DNA of 64,000 bases from Amycolatopsis pretoriensis (GCF_900107925.1 NZ_FNUJ01000001.1:1-64000), one strand, 5' to 3'; positions 48,814 through 58,372 are shown, counted from the first letter of the stretch. Numbers and translations are program-made. The notes: generated from the sequence alone by a model not told the origin.

Positions 48814-50532
48814 TCAGGAAAGCCGCTGGGCCGCCTCGAGCAGCATGGCGTGCACGAACGCCTGGGGCAGGTTCCCCCGCAGCTGCCGTTGCCGCACGTC
48901 GTACTCCTCGGCGAGCAGCCCCGGCGGCCCGCACGCGGCGCGGTTGCGTTCGAACCAGCGGAACGCCTCGGTCCGCTCGCCCTGGTGCGCGTACGCCAGC
49001 GCCATCGTGAACCCGCACAGCAGGAACGCGCCTTCGGCTTCGCCGAGGGGCCGCTCGTCGGGCGCGAAGCGGTAGACGTACCCGTCTTCGGTGAGGTTTT
49101 CGCGGACGGCGTCCAGGGTCGCGCGCGTCCGCGGGTCGTCGGCGGGCAGGGCGCCGCGGACCGGCGGCAGCAGCAGCGCCGAGTCGGTCCCGGTGTGCGC
49201 GGGACCGCGCCGCCAGAACCCGCGCGCGTCGAGGCAGCGCGACGTCGTCTCCGCGAGCAGCTTGTCGGCGAGGCCGGACAGCCGCGCCCCGTGGTGGGCG
49301 GGCACCTCCCGCGCCAGCGCGTTCAGGCCGGCGACGCAGGCGAGCCGCGAGTGCGTCCACCAGTCGTCTTCCAGCTCCCAGACGCCGGCTTCCGGCTGGT
49401 CCCAGCGTTCGGTGATCAGCCGCACGACGACGTCGGAGGCGCGCTGGACGTCGCCGTCGAACCGGCCGTGGCGGGCCGCGGCCGCGTGCAGCTGCAGCAG
49501 CTCGCCGAGGGCGTCCAGCTGGAACTGGTGGGCGACGTGGTTGCCGACGACGTCCGAGCCGCCGGGGTAGCCGGGCAGCTTCAACGTCGTTTCGTCGGGT
49601 GGCGGGGTGCCGTCGGTGCGGTAGGCGGGCAGGAGCCGGTCGCCGTGGTCGAGGACGCGGGCCGTGCTGAACCGCAGCGCGTCGTCGAGCAGCGGGTGCG
49701 GCTCGTCGACGGCGGCGGCTAGCCCGGCGTAGCACTGGTCGCGCAGCCAGACGTACCGGTAGTCGTAGTTGCGGCCGGCTTCCGAGCGTTCCGGCAGGCC
49801 GAGGGTGGCCGCGGCGACCATGCCGCCGCCGCGGGTGGTCAGGCCGCGCAGGACCGCGTACGCGTGCTGCGCGTCTCGGGGAGCGACGGTCTGCTTCAGC
49901 TCGGGAACCGTTCGGTGCCAAGCGGTTTCGGTCGCGAGCCACGCGGATTCGACGTCGACCGGGTCCGGCAGGCGGCCGCCGATTTCGAGGACGAGGTCGT
50001 GGTGCCCGCCGGCGGGCACGGTCAGCTCGAAGCCCAGCCCGTTCTCGCTCGGCGTCGCGTCTCCGGCGCCGGTCCACCGCACCCGCAGGTCGCCGGTGCG
50101 GCCGGTCCAGGTGCCGTCGTCGTGGCGCCGCAGTTCCCGCAGCGACCGGCGGCCGAAGCCGTCGGCCAGGTCGAGCCGGACGCGCACCCGCACGTCCCGC
50201 TCGACCGCCTCGACCCGGCGCAGCAGCACGACGTGGTGCGGATCCCCGGGGTAGGCCAGGGCGTCCCGGCACTCGACGGCGGTCGACGTCGTCACCCAGC
50301 GGTTGCGCCAGATCAGCGTGCCGGGCTCGTAGTAGCCGCCCCAGACGCAGGTTTCGGCCGGGCTCACGGTGTAGCTGCCGGTGCCGCCGATCAGCGAGGA
50401 CAGCACCGCGCTGTCGGACCAGCCGGGCGCGCAGAGCCAGGCGATGTCCCCGCGCGGGCCGCAGAGGGCACCGCGCTCGCCGTCGGCCAGCAGGGCGTAT
50501 TCCCGCAGGACGTGCGGGGCGAAGCCGGTCAC
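48814..50532 (-). CDS. Glycoside hydrolase family 15 protein (trehalase/glucoamylase type)
   Basis: 572 residues from GTG 50532, which overlaps the SDR stop (GTGA). The N-terminal beta-domain has GDIAWLCAPGWSDSAVLSSL. The (alpha/alpha)6 barrel contains NYDYRYVWLRDQCYAGLAA, GVWELEDDWWTHSRL with an acidic catalytic candidate, and FLLCGFTMALAYAHQG near the second catalytic Glu position (GEAEGAFLLC). GH15 enzymes release glucose from alpha-glucans or trehalose. It has no signal peptide, so it acts in the cytoplasm. It is the last gene of the 57.8-48.8 kb operon. Confidence 0.88.
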   Translation of the reverse strand: MTGFAPHVLREYALLADGERGALCGPRGDIAWLCAPGWSDSAVLSSLIGGTGSYTVSPAETCVWGGYYEPGTLIWRNRWVTTSTAVECRDALAYPGDPHHVVLLRRVEAVERDVRVRVRLDLADGFGRRSLRELRRHDDGTWTGRTGDLRVRWTGAGDATPSENGLGFELTVPAGGHHDLVLEIGGRLPDPVDVESAWLATETAWHRTVPELKQTVAPRDAQHAYAVLRGLTTRGGGMVAAATLGLPERSEAGRNYDYRYVWLRDQCYAGLAAAVDEPHPLLDDALRFSTARVLDHGDRLLPAYRTDGTPPPDETTLKLPGYPGGSDVVGNHVAHQFQLDALGELLQLHAAAARHGRFDGDVQRASDVVVRLITERWDQPEAGVWELEDDWWTHSRLACVAGLNALAREVPAHHGARLSGLADKLLAETTSRCLDARGFWRRGPAHTGTDSALLLPPVRGALPADDPRTRATLDAVRENLTEDGYVYRFAPDERPLGEAEGAFLLCGFTMALAYAHQGERTEAFRWFERNRAACGPPGLLAEEYDVRQRQLRGNLPQAFVHAMLLEAAQRLS

Positions 50533-51533
50533 GACCGCGCTCGGCGCCACACCGCCAGCGCCGTCGCGGCGAGGGCGCTCCCGCCGGCGGCGAGCAGGCC
50601 GTGGTGGCGGCTCGCCCACAGCTGGAAACTGCGGGGGGTGGCCTGGGCGTCGAACTCGCCGTGCGCGCCGAAGTCCCGCGTCCGGTCGGCCGGGGCCCAG
50701 AGGTTGGCGGGCTGGTCCGCGGGTTTCGCGTCGCCGGTCTGCTGGGACTTGTAGCCCGTCTTAGCGAGGTAGCGGTCGAGGATCCCGGGGGCGACGGCGT
50801 TGGCGACGAGCGTGCCGACGGTGCTCCCGCCGACCCAGTATTCGCGCCGCCGCGGGTGATCGGCGGCGTGCACGACGGCCCGCGCGGCGACTTCCGGCTG
50901 GTAGATCGGCGGCACGGGTTGTGCGTGATCGGGGAGTTTCGAGAGGACCCACGAGAACTGGGGCGTGTTGACGGCGGGCATCTGCACCATGGTCGTCCGG
51001 ACCCGGCTGCCTTCGTGCAGGAGTTCGCAGCGGAGGGACTCGTTGAAGCCTTGGATGGCGTGTTTGGCGCCGCAGTACGCGCTCTGCAGGGGGATTCCAC
51101 GGTAGGCGAGGGCTGAGCCGACCTGGACGATGGTGCCGCGGTCGCGGGGTTTCATGTGCTTGAGGGCGGCCATGGTGCCGTGGACGTAGCCGAGGTAGCT
51201 GACCTCGGTGACGCGCCGGAACTCGTCGGGCTCGATTTCGGCGAAGGGCGCGAAGACCGAGGTGAAGGCGACGTTGACCCAGACATCGATGGGGCCGAGT
51301 TCCTTTTCGGCCCGTTCGGCGGCGGCTTCGACTTGCTCGAAGTCGGCGACGTCGGTGGGGATTTCGAGGGCGGTACCGCCGTTTTCGGTGACGTCGTCGG
51401 CGGCCTCGTGGAGGCCTTTTTCCCCGCGGGCCAGGAGGGCGACGCGGGCGTGCCGGGCCCCGAAGGCGCGGGCGACGGCCCGGCCGATGCCCCCACTGGC
51501 CCCGGTTACGACGACGACTTGGTTGCTGGACAT
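50529..51533 (-). CDS. Short-chain dehydrogenase with C-terminal hydrophobic tail
   Basis: 334 residues. Classical SDR: TGASGGIGRAVARAFG binds NAD(P), then NVAFTSV (in place of NNAG) and catalytic SAYCGAKHAIQGFNES with Tyr and Lys. Beyond the ~250-residue core is an extra region ending HHGLLAAGGSALAATALAVW RRARS (one hydrophobic helix and a basic end), suggesting tail anchoring to the membrane. GGAGG precedes ATG 51533. The substrate is unknown. Confidence 0.87.
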   Translation of the reverse strand: MSSNQVVVVTGASGGIGRAVARAFGARHARVALLARGEKGLHEAADDVTENGGTALEIPTDVADFEQVEAAAERAEKELGPIDVWVNVAFTSVFAPFAEIEPDEFRRVTEVSYLGYVHGTMAALKHMKPRDRGTIVQVGSALAYRGIPLQSAYCGAKHAIQGFNESLRCELLHEGSRVRTTMVQMPAVNTPQFSWVLSKLPDHAQPVPPIYQPEVAARAVVHAADHPRRREYWVGGSTVGTLVANAVAPGILDRYLAKTGYKSQQTGDAKPADQPANLWAPADRTRDFGAHGEFDAQATPRSFQLWASRHHGLLAAGGSALAATALAVWRRARS

Positions 51534-51535
51534 GA

Positions 51536-51847
51536 TTACCTCCGTTCTCCGGTGTGGATTCGGGCCGCACGAGCCCAAACGGCCGCGACGACCGCATTCG
51601 CCAAAGCCGCGGCCCGCCATCGGGGTGACACCGCGGCCAGGCCGAGCATGCTCAAGCTGTGGGCGGCATCGGCCGTCCAGCCCCACCGCGCGACCACGCC
51701 GTCCGGGCGCCGCAGCGTGGCCGCGCCCTGTGCGAGGTGGCGAGCGGCGAGCGCCACCGCGAGTTTCCGCGGAACCGGCAGGTAACGCGAGGCGATCAGC
51801 ACCCCGCTACCCCAGACCATTCGCGCCGCTGCGATCCCACGCGTCAT
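51536..51847 (-). CDS. Small protein between dehydrogenase and SDR genes
   Basis: 103 residues from ATG 51847, overlapping the stop of the FAD dehydrogenase (ATGA); its own TAA overlaps the SDR ribosome site. It is Ala/Arg-rich with moderately hydrophobic helices (AAALANAVVAAVWARAA) and RYLPVPRKLAVALAARHL. It may be membrane-associated. I recognise no family. Tight coupling on both sides argues that it is a real gene. Confidence 0.7.
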   Translation of the reverse strand: MTRGIAAARMVWGSGVLIASRYLPVPRKLAVALAARHLAQGAATLRRPDGVVARWGWTADAAHSLSMLGLAAVSPRWRAAALANAVVAAVWARAARIHTGERR

Positions 51848-54800
51848 CGGGACCTCCGTCGCGCCAGCGCAATGCCCGCCGCTGCCGCCAGGCCGGCCGC
51901 CGAAACCAGCGCCTTTCCCTTCCGCCTCGGCACTTCCGCCGGTGCCTCCAACCCGCTCGCCAGCAGCTCCGCCAAGTGCATCCCTTCCCGGCCCCCGCTG
52001 TCCAGCTGATGCAGCTGGGTCCGGCAGCTGAACCCATCCGCCAGCACCGCGGTCTCCGGCTCGGCCGAACGCACCCGCGGCAGCAAAACCCGCTCGGCGC
52101 AAGCCTCCGAAACCTCCAGATGCCCCTTCTCGAACCCGAAGTTCCCCGCCAGCCCGCAGCACCCGGAATCCAGCTGCTCGGCATCGACCCCGGCGGCGGC
52201 GAGCAACCGCGCGTCCGCGTCCCACCCCAGCACCGCGTGCTGATGACAATGCACCTGCGCGATCGCCTTCGCCGAAACCCGGGGCGGCCGATAGCCGGGC
52301 GAATGCTCGGTCAACAGCTCGGCCAACGTCACCGTCTGCGCCCCCAGCCGCCGGACGTCCTGGTCACCCGGGAACAACTCCGCCGCGTCGGACCGGAAGA
52401 CCGCCGTGCAGCTGGGTTCCAGCCCCACCACCAACCCGCCGGAATGCAAGTGCGGGGCCAGCGAACGGACCGTGCGCGCCAGGATGTGCTTCGCCACGGC
52501 CAATTGCCCCGTCGAAATCCACGTCAACCCGCAGCACAACTCCGCCGACGGCATCGTCACCCGCCAGCCCGCGTCCTCCATCACCCGGACCGCCGCCTGC
52601 CCCACGTGCGGGTGGAACGAGTCGGTGAACGTGTCCGGCCACAGCACCACCGTGCCGCGCGCCCCGGTTCCGGACGGCCCGCGCCGCGCGAACCACTGTC
52701 GCAAGGTTTCCCCTGCGAACAACGGAACTTCGCGATCCTCGACGCCCGCCGCGAGCGTCGCCAGCCGGGACAGGCCCGGTGCGTGCGTCACCGCGTTCAC
52801 GACCCGGCCGGCCCGCAGTCGGCCCACGATCCGCGCGAACGCCGGCAGCCAGCCCATCGTGAAGTCCGACCTCGGACGCCGCCACGGGCGGCCCTCGTAG
52901 TGGTGCGCCAGGAACTCCGCCTTGTACGTCGCCATGTCCACATTGGCCGGACAGTCCGTCTTGCACCCCTTGCACGCCAAGCACAAATCGAGCGCGTCGC
53001 GGACCTCCGTGGAGCGCCAGCCGTCGGCGACGGGACTGTCGCCGTGCCCGTCCAGCATCTCGAACAGCAGCCGGGCGCGGCCGCGCGTCGAGTGCTCCTC
53101 CTCGCCGGTCACCTGGTACGACGGGCACATCACCTGGCCGCCGCTCGTCGTGTGCTGGCGGCACCGCCCGACCCCGACGCAGCGGTTGGCCGCCTGGGCG
53201 AACGAACCGCCGTCGTGGGGGAACCGGAAGTGCAGGTCCTGCGGGTCCGCCGGGCTCCAGCCGCTGCCGAGGCGCAGGTGCTCGTCGAGCCGCGCCGGCG
53301 CGACGACCTTGCCCGGGTTCATCCGGTTCCCGGGGTCGAAGACGGCCTTGAGCTGCCCGAACGCCGTCACCAGCTCGGTCCCGAACATCTTGGGCAGCAG
53401 TTCGCCGCGCGACTGCCCGTCGCCGTGCTCGCCGGAGAACGAGCCGCCCAGCGAGGCGACGAGATCCGCGGCGCGCTCCATGAACCGGCGGTAGGTCGCG
53501 ACGCCGTCGGCGCTGTAGAGGTCGAACGGGATCCGCGTGTGCACGCAGCCCTGGCCGAAGTGCCCGTACAGGCTCGGCCCGGTGTCGCCGGCGTACCCGA
53601 ACTCCTGGTACAGCGCGGTCAGCTTCCGCAGGTACTCACCGAGCCGTTCGGGCGCGACGGCCGAGTCCTCCCAGCCCTCGAACGTGTCGGCCTTGCCGGG
53701 CACGTGCGCGGTGGCCCCGAGCCCGGCTTCGCGGACCTGCCACAGCTCGTTCTCGCGCGCCGGGTCGTCCAGGAATTCGACGTCGGCCTCGTGCTCGGTG
53801 TCGTGCAGGGCCTCGAGCATCTTGTGGGCCTGGCGGTCGGCCTCGTCGTGCGTCGACGCGGCGAACTGGACCATCAGGAACGCCCGGCCCTCGGGCATTT
53901 CCCGCAGGGCCTGCGGATTCATGTCCTTGATCTGCTGGTCGCGGATCAGCTTGTGATCGACGCCTTCCAGCGCGACCGGCTCGTGCGGCAGGATCGACGG
54001 GACGGCGTCGGCCGCCTTCGCGATGTCCGGGTAGCCGAGCACCACCAGCGTCCGCTCGGGCAGCACCGGCACCAGTTCCAGCTCGGCCCGCAGCACGGTG
54101 ACCAAAGTGGACTCACTGCCGACCAGCAGCCCGGCGACGTCGAAATCGTGTTCCGGCAGCAGGGAGTCCAGGTTGTAGCCGGACACGCGCCGCGGGATGT
54201 CCGGGAACCGGCGGCGGACCTCGTCGGCGTAGGTGTCGCGCAACCGCCGCAGCTGCCGGTAGATCGCCGCGCGCGGGTCGCCGTGGCGCTCGATCCCGGC
54301 GTACTCCTCGTCGGTCGTTTCCCCGCACCAGAACCGGGTTCCGTCGTAGGTGAGCACCTCCAGCCGCCGGATGTTGTCGACGACCTTGCCGGTCCGCTGG
54401 GCCGTCGCGCCGCACGAGTTGTTGCCGATCATGCCGCCGAGCGTGCAGTTCATGTGCGTCGCCGGTTCCGGCCCGAACCGCAGGCCCGTGTCGGCCAGCT
54501 GCCGGTTCAGCTCGTCGAGCACGATCCCCGGCTGCACGACGCACGTGCGCGCGTCGGCGTCGACCGACTCGAGTTCCGTGCAGTACTTGGAGAAGTCGAG
54601 TACGACGGCGGTGTTCGTGCACTGGCCGGCCAGGCTCGTGCCGCCGCCGCGCGAGAGCACCGGCGCCCCGAACTCCCGCGCCACCGCGATCGCCGCGACG
54701 GCGTCGTCCGGCGTCTTCGGCACGACGACGCCGATCGGCACCTGGCGGAAGTTGGACGCGTCGGTCGAGTACGCCGCGCGCGTGCCGCGGTCGAAGCGCA

Positions 54801-54906
54801 CTTCACCGGCGACCCGCTCGCGCAGGGCCGCGGCGAGCGCGCCGGTGTCCAGGTCCTCGTGGTCGGGGTGGCGCACCACGGGGTCGGGGAGCTGGACGGT
54901 TCCCAT
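51844..54906 (-). CDS. FAD-linked dehydrogenase with FeS and CCG domains (D-lactate dehydrogenase/GlpC-like fusion)
   Basis: 1020 residues. Residues ~40-260 form a FAD-binding type 4 domain (PVLSRGGGTSLAGQ, GNNSCGATA) and ~270-560 the FAD-oxidase C-terminal domain. A 4Fe-4S segment follows (CVGVGRCRQ, DLCLACKGCKTDCP), then CCG repeats (LCCGLTW; SGCCGLAGNFGFEKGH). The family oxidises D-lactate or other 2-hydroxy acids and passes electrons to the chain. The C-terminus KALVSAAGLAAAAGIALARR RSR is hydrophobic plus basic, so membrane-tethered. AAGGAGG precedes the ATG, 13 nt after the upstream gene. Confidence 0.92.
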   Translation of the reverse strand: MGTVQLPDPVVRHPDHEDLDTGALAAALRERVAGEVRFDRGTRAAYSTDASNFRQVPIGVVVPKTPDDAVAAIAVAREFGAPVLSRGGGTSLAGQCTNTAVVLDFSKYCTELESVDADARTCVVQPGIVLDELNRQLADTGLRFGPEPATHMNCTLGGMIGNNSCGATAQRTGKVVDNIRRLEVLTYDGTRFWCGETTDEEYAGIERHGDPRAAIYRQLRRLRDTYADEVRRRFPDIPRRVSGYNLDSLLPEHDFDVAGLLVGSESTLVTVLRAELELVPVLPERTLVVLGYPDIAKAADAVPSILPHEPVALEGVDHKLIRDQQIKDMNPQALREMPEGRAFLMVQFAASTHDEADRQAHKMLEALHDTEHEADVEFLDDPARENELWQVREAGLGATAHVPGKADTFEGWEDSAVAPERLGEYLRKLTALYQEFGYAGDTGPSLYGHFGQGCVHTRIPFDLYSADGVATYRRFMERAADLVASLGGSFSGEHGDGQSRGELLPKMFGTELVTAFGQLKAVFDPGNRMNPGKVVAPARLDEHLRLGSGWSPADPQDLHFRFPHDGGSFAQAANRCVGVGRCRQHTTSGGQVMCPSYQVTGEEEHSTRGRARLLFEMLDGHGDSPVADGWRSTEVRDALDLCLACKGCKTDCPANVDMATYKAEFLAHHYEGRPWRRPRSDFTMGWLPAFARIVGRLRAGRVVNAVTHAPGLSRLATLAAGVEDREVPLFAGETLRQWFARRGPSGTGARGTVVLWPDTFTDSFHPHVGQAAVRVMEDAGWRVTMPSAELCCGLTWISTGQLAVAKHILARTVRSLAPHLHSGGLVVGLEPSCTAVFRSDAAELFPGDQDVRRLGAQTVTLAELLTEHSPGYRPPRVSAKAIAQVHCHQHAVLGWDADARLLAAAGVDAEQLDSGCCGLAGNFGFEKGHLEVSEACAERVLLPRVRSAEPETAVLADGFSCRTQLHQLDSGGREGMHLAELLASGLEAPAEVPRRKGKALVSAAGLAAAAGIALARRRSR

Positions 54907-54919
54907 CGTGGATCCTCCT

Positions 54920-56008
54920 TCAGAGTGCGTACTCGGCGGCGGCCTCGGCCCGGAACGCGAGTCCGTGGCCGGGCGCGGTCAGCTCGGGGGTGACGGTGCC
55001 GCCGGCCGGGTCGAGGCAGCCGTCGAAGAACAGCCGCTCGATCCGGTCGTGGTCGGCGAACCATTCGATGTGCCGGAAGTTCTGCGTGGCGACGGCGGCG
55101 TGCGCCGAGAGGTTGGGGGCGCAGTGCGCCGACACGTCCCGGTTCACCGCCGCGGCGAGCGCCGTGGCGCGCTGCCACTCGGTGTAGCCGCCGCAGCGGG
55201 TGACGTCGACCTGCAGGCAGTCGACCGACGGCAGCATGTGCGCGAAGTAGGGCAGGTCGTAGCCGTACTCGCCGGCGGCGATGTCCGGGCCACCGGGGAA
55301 GCGCGTCGCGGCGAGCCCGGGCAGGTCGTCGCTCGAAACGGGCTCCTCGAACCACGTGACGCCCCACTCCAGCAGCCGTTCGGCGACCCGGCGGGCCTGG
55401 CCGGGGGAGTAGGCGCCGTTGGCGTCCACGAAGACCTCGACGTCATCGCCGACCTTGTCCCGCGTCACGGCCACCCGGTCCAGGTCGCGGTCCACGCGGG
55501 TGCCCGCCGACTCGCCGATCTTGATCTTCACGCGCGGGATGCGCTGGCGGCGGACCCAGTGGTCCAGCTGCGCGACCAGTTCGCCGTCGGTGAGCGTGGT
55601 GAACCCGCCGCTGCCGTACACGGCGACCTCGTCGTGCACCCGGCCGAGCAGCCTGCTCACCGGCAGGTTCAGCGAGCGGGCCGCGGCGTCCCACAACGCG
55701 ATGTCCACGGCGGACATCGCGCAGGAGACCAGGCCCGGCCGCCCGAGGTTGCGGATGGCGTGCCGCATGGCCGCCCAGCAGGCGGGGACGTCGAGCACTT
55801 CGCGGCCCCGGACGGCGTTCGCGAGCATTCCTTCGACCAGCGGTACGCAGGCCGCGTCGGCGTAGGTCCAGCCGAGCCCCCGGATTCCGCCGGCTTCGGC
55901 GTGCACGACGACGATCGTGGTGGCGTCCCAGGCCAACGTGCCGTCGGCCTCGGGCGCCGTGGTCGGCACCCGGTAGGCCCGGGCGCCGACCCGCTCGATC
56001 GTGGTCAT
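54920..56008 (-). CDS. Enolase-superfamily enzyme (mandelate racemase/muconate lactonizing type)
   Basis: 362 residues. N-terminal capping domain, then a barrel with the catalytic KxK in RVKIKIGES, metal ligands in FVDANGAY, WFEEPV and AAGEYGYD, and HCAPNLSAH near the end. The KxK motif and final His suggest a racemase or dehydratase acting on an acid sugar or aryl acid; the exact reaction cannot be assigned. Its ATG overlaps the last base of the TPP-enzyme stop, and it is followed after 13 nt by the FAD dehydrogenase. Confidence 0.88.
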   Translation of the reverse strand: MTTIERVGARAYRVPTTAPEADGTLAWDATTIVVVHAEAGGIRGLGWTYADAACVPLVEGMLANAVRGREVLDVPACWAAMRHAIRNLGRPGLVSCAMSAVDIALWDAAARSLNLPVSRLLGRVHDEVAVYGSGGFTTLTDGELVAQLDHWVRRQRIPRVKIKIGESAGTRVDRDLDRVAVTRDKVGDDVEVFVDANGAYSPGQARRVAERLLEWGVTWFEEPVSSDDLPGLAATRFPGGPDIAAGEYGYDLPYFAHMLPSVDCLQVDVTRCGGYTEWQRATALAAAVNRDVSAHCAPNLSAHAAVATQNFRHIEWFADHDRIERLFFDGCLDPAGGTVTPELTAPGHGLAFRAEAAAEYAL

Positions 56009-57801
56009 CAGTTCTTCTTCCCGGGCAGGAGCTCCTGCAGCTTCGTCTTGACCCCCTGCGCCACGAGGTGGAACGCGTCGGGGTCGCCCTTCAGCACCGC
56101 CTGCGCGGCCGACTTCACCTGCTCGAACGTCGCGTGCGGCGGGATCGGCGGCACCTCGGGGTCGCACCGGACGTCCAGCACCGCCGGCTTCCCCGCGGAC
56201 AGCGCGGTGTCCCACGCCGACGCGAGCTGGTCCGGCTTGTCGACGGTGACGGCCGTGAGACCCAGCGAAAGCGCGAAGCCGGCGTAGTCGACGTCCGGCA
56301 GGCTCTGGGACTCCTCGAACTTCGGCGCGCCGCCCATCGCGCGCAGCTCCCACGTGACCTGGTTCAGGTCGTTGTTGTGGAACACGCAGATCACGCAGCG
56401 CGGATCGCTCCACAGGTGCTGGTAGCGGGCGATGGTGATCAGCTCGGCGAGGCCGTTCATCTGCATGGCGCCGTCGCCGACGAGGGCGATCACCGGCCGG
56501 TCGGGGTGGGCGAACTTCGCGCCGATCGCGTACGGCACGCCCGGTCCCATGGTGGCCAGCGTCCCCGACAGCGACCCGCGGATGTCGCCGCGGATGCGGA
56601 GGTTGCGGGCGTACCAGTTGGTGGACGAGCCGGAGTCCGCGGTGACGATGGCGTTCTCCGGGATCCGCTTCGACAGCTCCGACACGATGGCCATCGGGTT
56701 GACCGGGTCGGCGTCGACCGCGGCTTCCTTTTCGACGGTCTCCCACCAGGACGCGACGTTCTTCTCGATCGTCTCGCGCCACGACCGGTCCGGCTTGCTC
56801 GTCAGGCGGGGCAGCAGCGCCCGCAGCGTGGCCGCGCTGTCGCCGACGAGGTTGACCTCGGTCGGGTAGCGCATCCCGATGAACCGGCCGTCGAGGTCGA
56901 TCTGCACCGCCCGCGCCTGGCCGAAGTCCGGCAGGAACTGGCTGTACGGGAAGTTCGAGCCGACGATGAGCAGCGTGTCGCAGTCGCGCATGAGCTCGTA
57001 GCTCGGCCGGGTGCCGAGCAGCCCGATCGCGCCGGTCACGTACGGCAGCTCGTCGGACAGGACGTCCTTGCCCAGCAACGCTTTCGCGATGCCGGCCCCG
57101 GTGACCTCCGCGAGCTGCTTGACCTCTTCGGCCGCACCGCGCGCGCCCTGACCGACGAGGATCGCGACCTTCTCGCCGGCGTTGAGCACCTCGGCCGCCG
57201 CGTCGAGGTCCGTTTCGGGCGGGACCGGGGCGGGCCACGCCGTGCTCGGCGGGCTGGAGGGCACCTGCTTGAACGCGTGCTTCGGCGCTTCGTACGGTTC
57301 TTCCTGCAGGTCGGCGGGGATGATCAGCGCGGTCGGGCAACGGCCGGCCTCGGCCGTGCGGATCGCCCGGTCGAGCGCGTTCGGCAGCTGCTCGGCGACG
57401 TTGACCTCGACGAGGTATTCGCTCGCGACGTCCTTGTAGAGCGCCTGCAGGTCGATCTCCTGCTGGTAGCTGCCGCCCATCGCGCTGCGCGCGGTCTGCC
57501 CGACGATGGCCACGACCGGGACGTGGTCGAGCTTGGCGTCGTAGAGCCCGTTGAGCAGGTGGATCGCGCCCGGCCCGGACGTCGCCATGCAGACGCCGAC
57601 CTTGCCGCTGAACTTCGCGTAGCCGACCGCCGAGAAGGCGGCCATCTCCTCGTGCCGCGCCTGCACGAAGCGTGGCTGGTTGTCCGCTTTGCCGAACGAG
57701 GCGACGAGGCCGTTGATCCCGTCGCCGGGATAGGCGAAAACCTGCTCGACGCCCCATTCGCGCAAGCGTTGGAGCAGGTAGTCGCCGACTGTCTGAGCCA
57801 T
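56008..57801 (-). CDS. TPP-dependent pyruvate oxidase/dehydrogenase (PoxB-like)
   Basis: 597 residues in the three-domain acetolactate-synthase fold. N-terminal catalytic domain: VFAYPGDGINGL and the activating Glu in QARHEEMAAFSA. Middle FAD-binding domain: VAILVGQGARGAAEEV. C-terminal TPP domain: GDGAMQMNG ... HNNDLNQVTWE. The AMGGAPKFEESQ segment fits pyruvate:quinone or pyruvate oxidase types giving acetate or acetyl phosphate. CAGGGAG precedes the ATG. It is the first gene of the six-gene operon facing the MarR gene. Confidence 0.88.
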   Translation of the reverse strand: MAQTVGDYLLQRLREWGVEQVFAYPGDGINGLVASFGKADNQPRFVQARHEEMAAFSAVGYAKFSGKVGVCMATSGPGAIHLLNGLYDAKLDHVPVVAIVGQTARSAMGGSYQQEIDLQALYKDVASEYLVEVNVAEQLPNALDRAIRTAEAGRCPTALIIPADLQEEPYEAPKHAFKQVPSSPPSTAWPAPVPPETDLDAAAEVLNAGEKVAILVGQGARGAAEEVKQLAEVTGAGIAKALLGKDVLSDELPYVTGAIGLLGTRPSYELMRDCDTLLIVGSNFPYSQFLPDFGQARAVQIDLDGRFIGMRYPTEVNLVGDSAATLRALLPRLTSKPDRSWRETIEKNVASWWETVEKEAAVDADPVNPMAIVSELSKRIPENAIVTADSGSSTNWYARNLRIRGDIRGSLSGTLATMGPGVPYAIGAKFAHPDRPVIALVGDGAMQMNGLAELITIARYQHLWSDPRCVICVFHNNDLNQVTWELRAMGGAPKFEESQSLPDVDYAGFALSLGLTAVTVDKPDQLASAWDTALSAGKPAVLDVRCDPEVPPIPPHATFEQVKSAAQAVLKGDPDAFHLVAQGVKTKLQELLPGKKN

Positions 57802-57891
57802 GAGTACTCCCTGTGCGTCCTGAGCTTCCGGTGTCGGTTACCCGTGCGGCGCCCGTGGAATCGCAGTACCCGCTTTCGAGTCGTATCATTC

Positions 57892-57904
57892 TTGCGTGAC
57901 GCAA
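57892..57904. promoter_or_regulatory. MarR operator over the start codon
   Basis: TTGCGTGACGCAA is a perfect palindrome (6+1+6) containing the GTG start of the MarR gene. TATCAT (57884-57889) lies 6 nt before that GTG, so the message may be leaderless and bound MarR would block it directly. Confidence 0.75.
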
Positions 57905-58372
57905 ATGTCCTCGGAGTCCGATGAGGCCGGTGCCGCGCTGGCGGTGCTGCGGGCCATGGTGACCATCGCCGACGCGACGGTCGGGCGGACCACCGAGCAG
58001 CTGACGCTCACCCAGTTCCGCGCGCTGCGGGTGGTGACCGACCGGACGCCGGTAACGGTGGGCAAAGTGGCGCGCGAGCTGGCGTTGAACCCGTCGTCGG
58101 TCACCCGGGCGTGTGATCGGCTGGTGACGCTGAACCTGCTGGAAAAGGCCCCCAACCCGCTGAACCGCCGCGAGACCCTGCTGGCGCCGACGGCCCCGGG
58201 CCGCCGGCTGGTGGACCGCGTCGACGCCGACCGGCGGCAGGTGCTCGCGACCGTGCTCGGCCGGCTCGACGCCGAGGACCGGGCAGCTGCGGTCGTCGCT
58301 TTCGAAAGGTTCGCTGAGGCGGTCAAAGCGTACGAAACGGATTTTCGACCACTGTTGCGTGACGCAAATTAG
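57896..58372 (+). CDS. MarR-family transcriptional regulator
   Basis: 158 residues from GTG 57896. Winged helix at about 38-100: LTQFRALRVVTDRTPVTVGK, LALNPSSVTRACDRLVTLNL, NRRETLLAPTAPG. A dimerisation helix lies at each end. Identical palindromes occur at the start codon and in the last codons (LLRDAN, where TTG CGT GAC GCA AAT is itself the operator). It faces the TPP/FAD operon, which it probably controls along with itself. Confidence 0.9.
   Translation: MTQMSSESDEAGAALAVLRAMVTIADATVGRTTEQLTLTQFRALRVVTDRTPVTVGKVARELALNPSSVTRACDRLVTLNLLEKAPNPLNRRETLLAPTAPGRRLVDRVDADRRQVLATVLGRLDAEDRAAAVVAFERFAEAVKAYETDFRPLLRDAN
58355..58367. promoter_or_regulatory. Second copy of the MarR operator, inside the 3' end of the gene
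   Basis: TTGCGTGACGCAA recurs exactly, and the identity to the upstream site extends two bases further (TTGCGTGACGCAAAT). It is 463 bp from the first copy. Confidence 0.65.
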
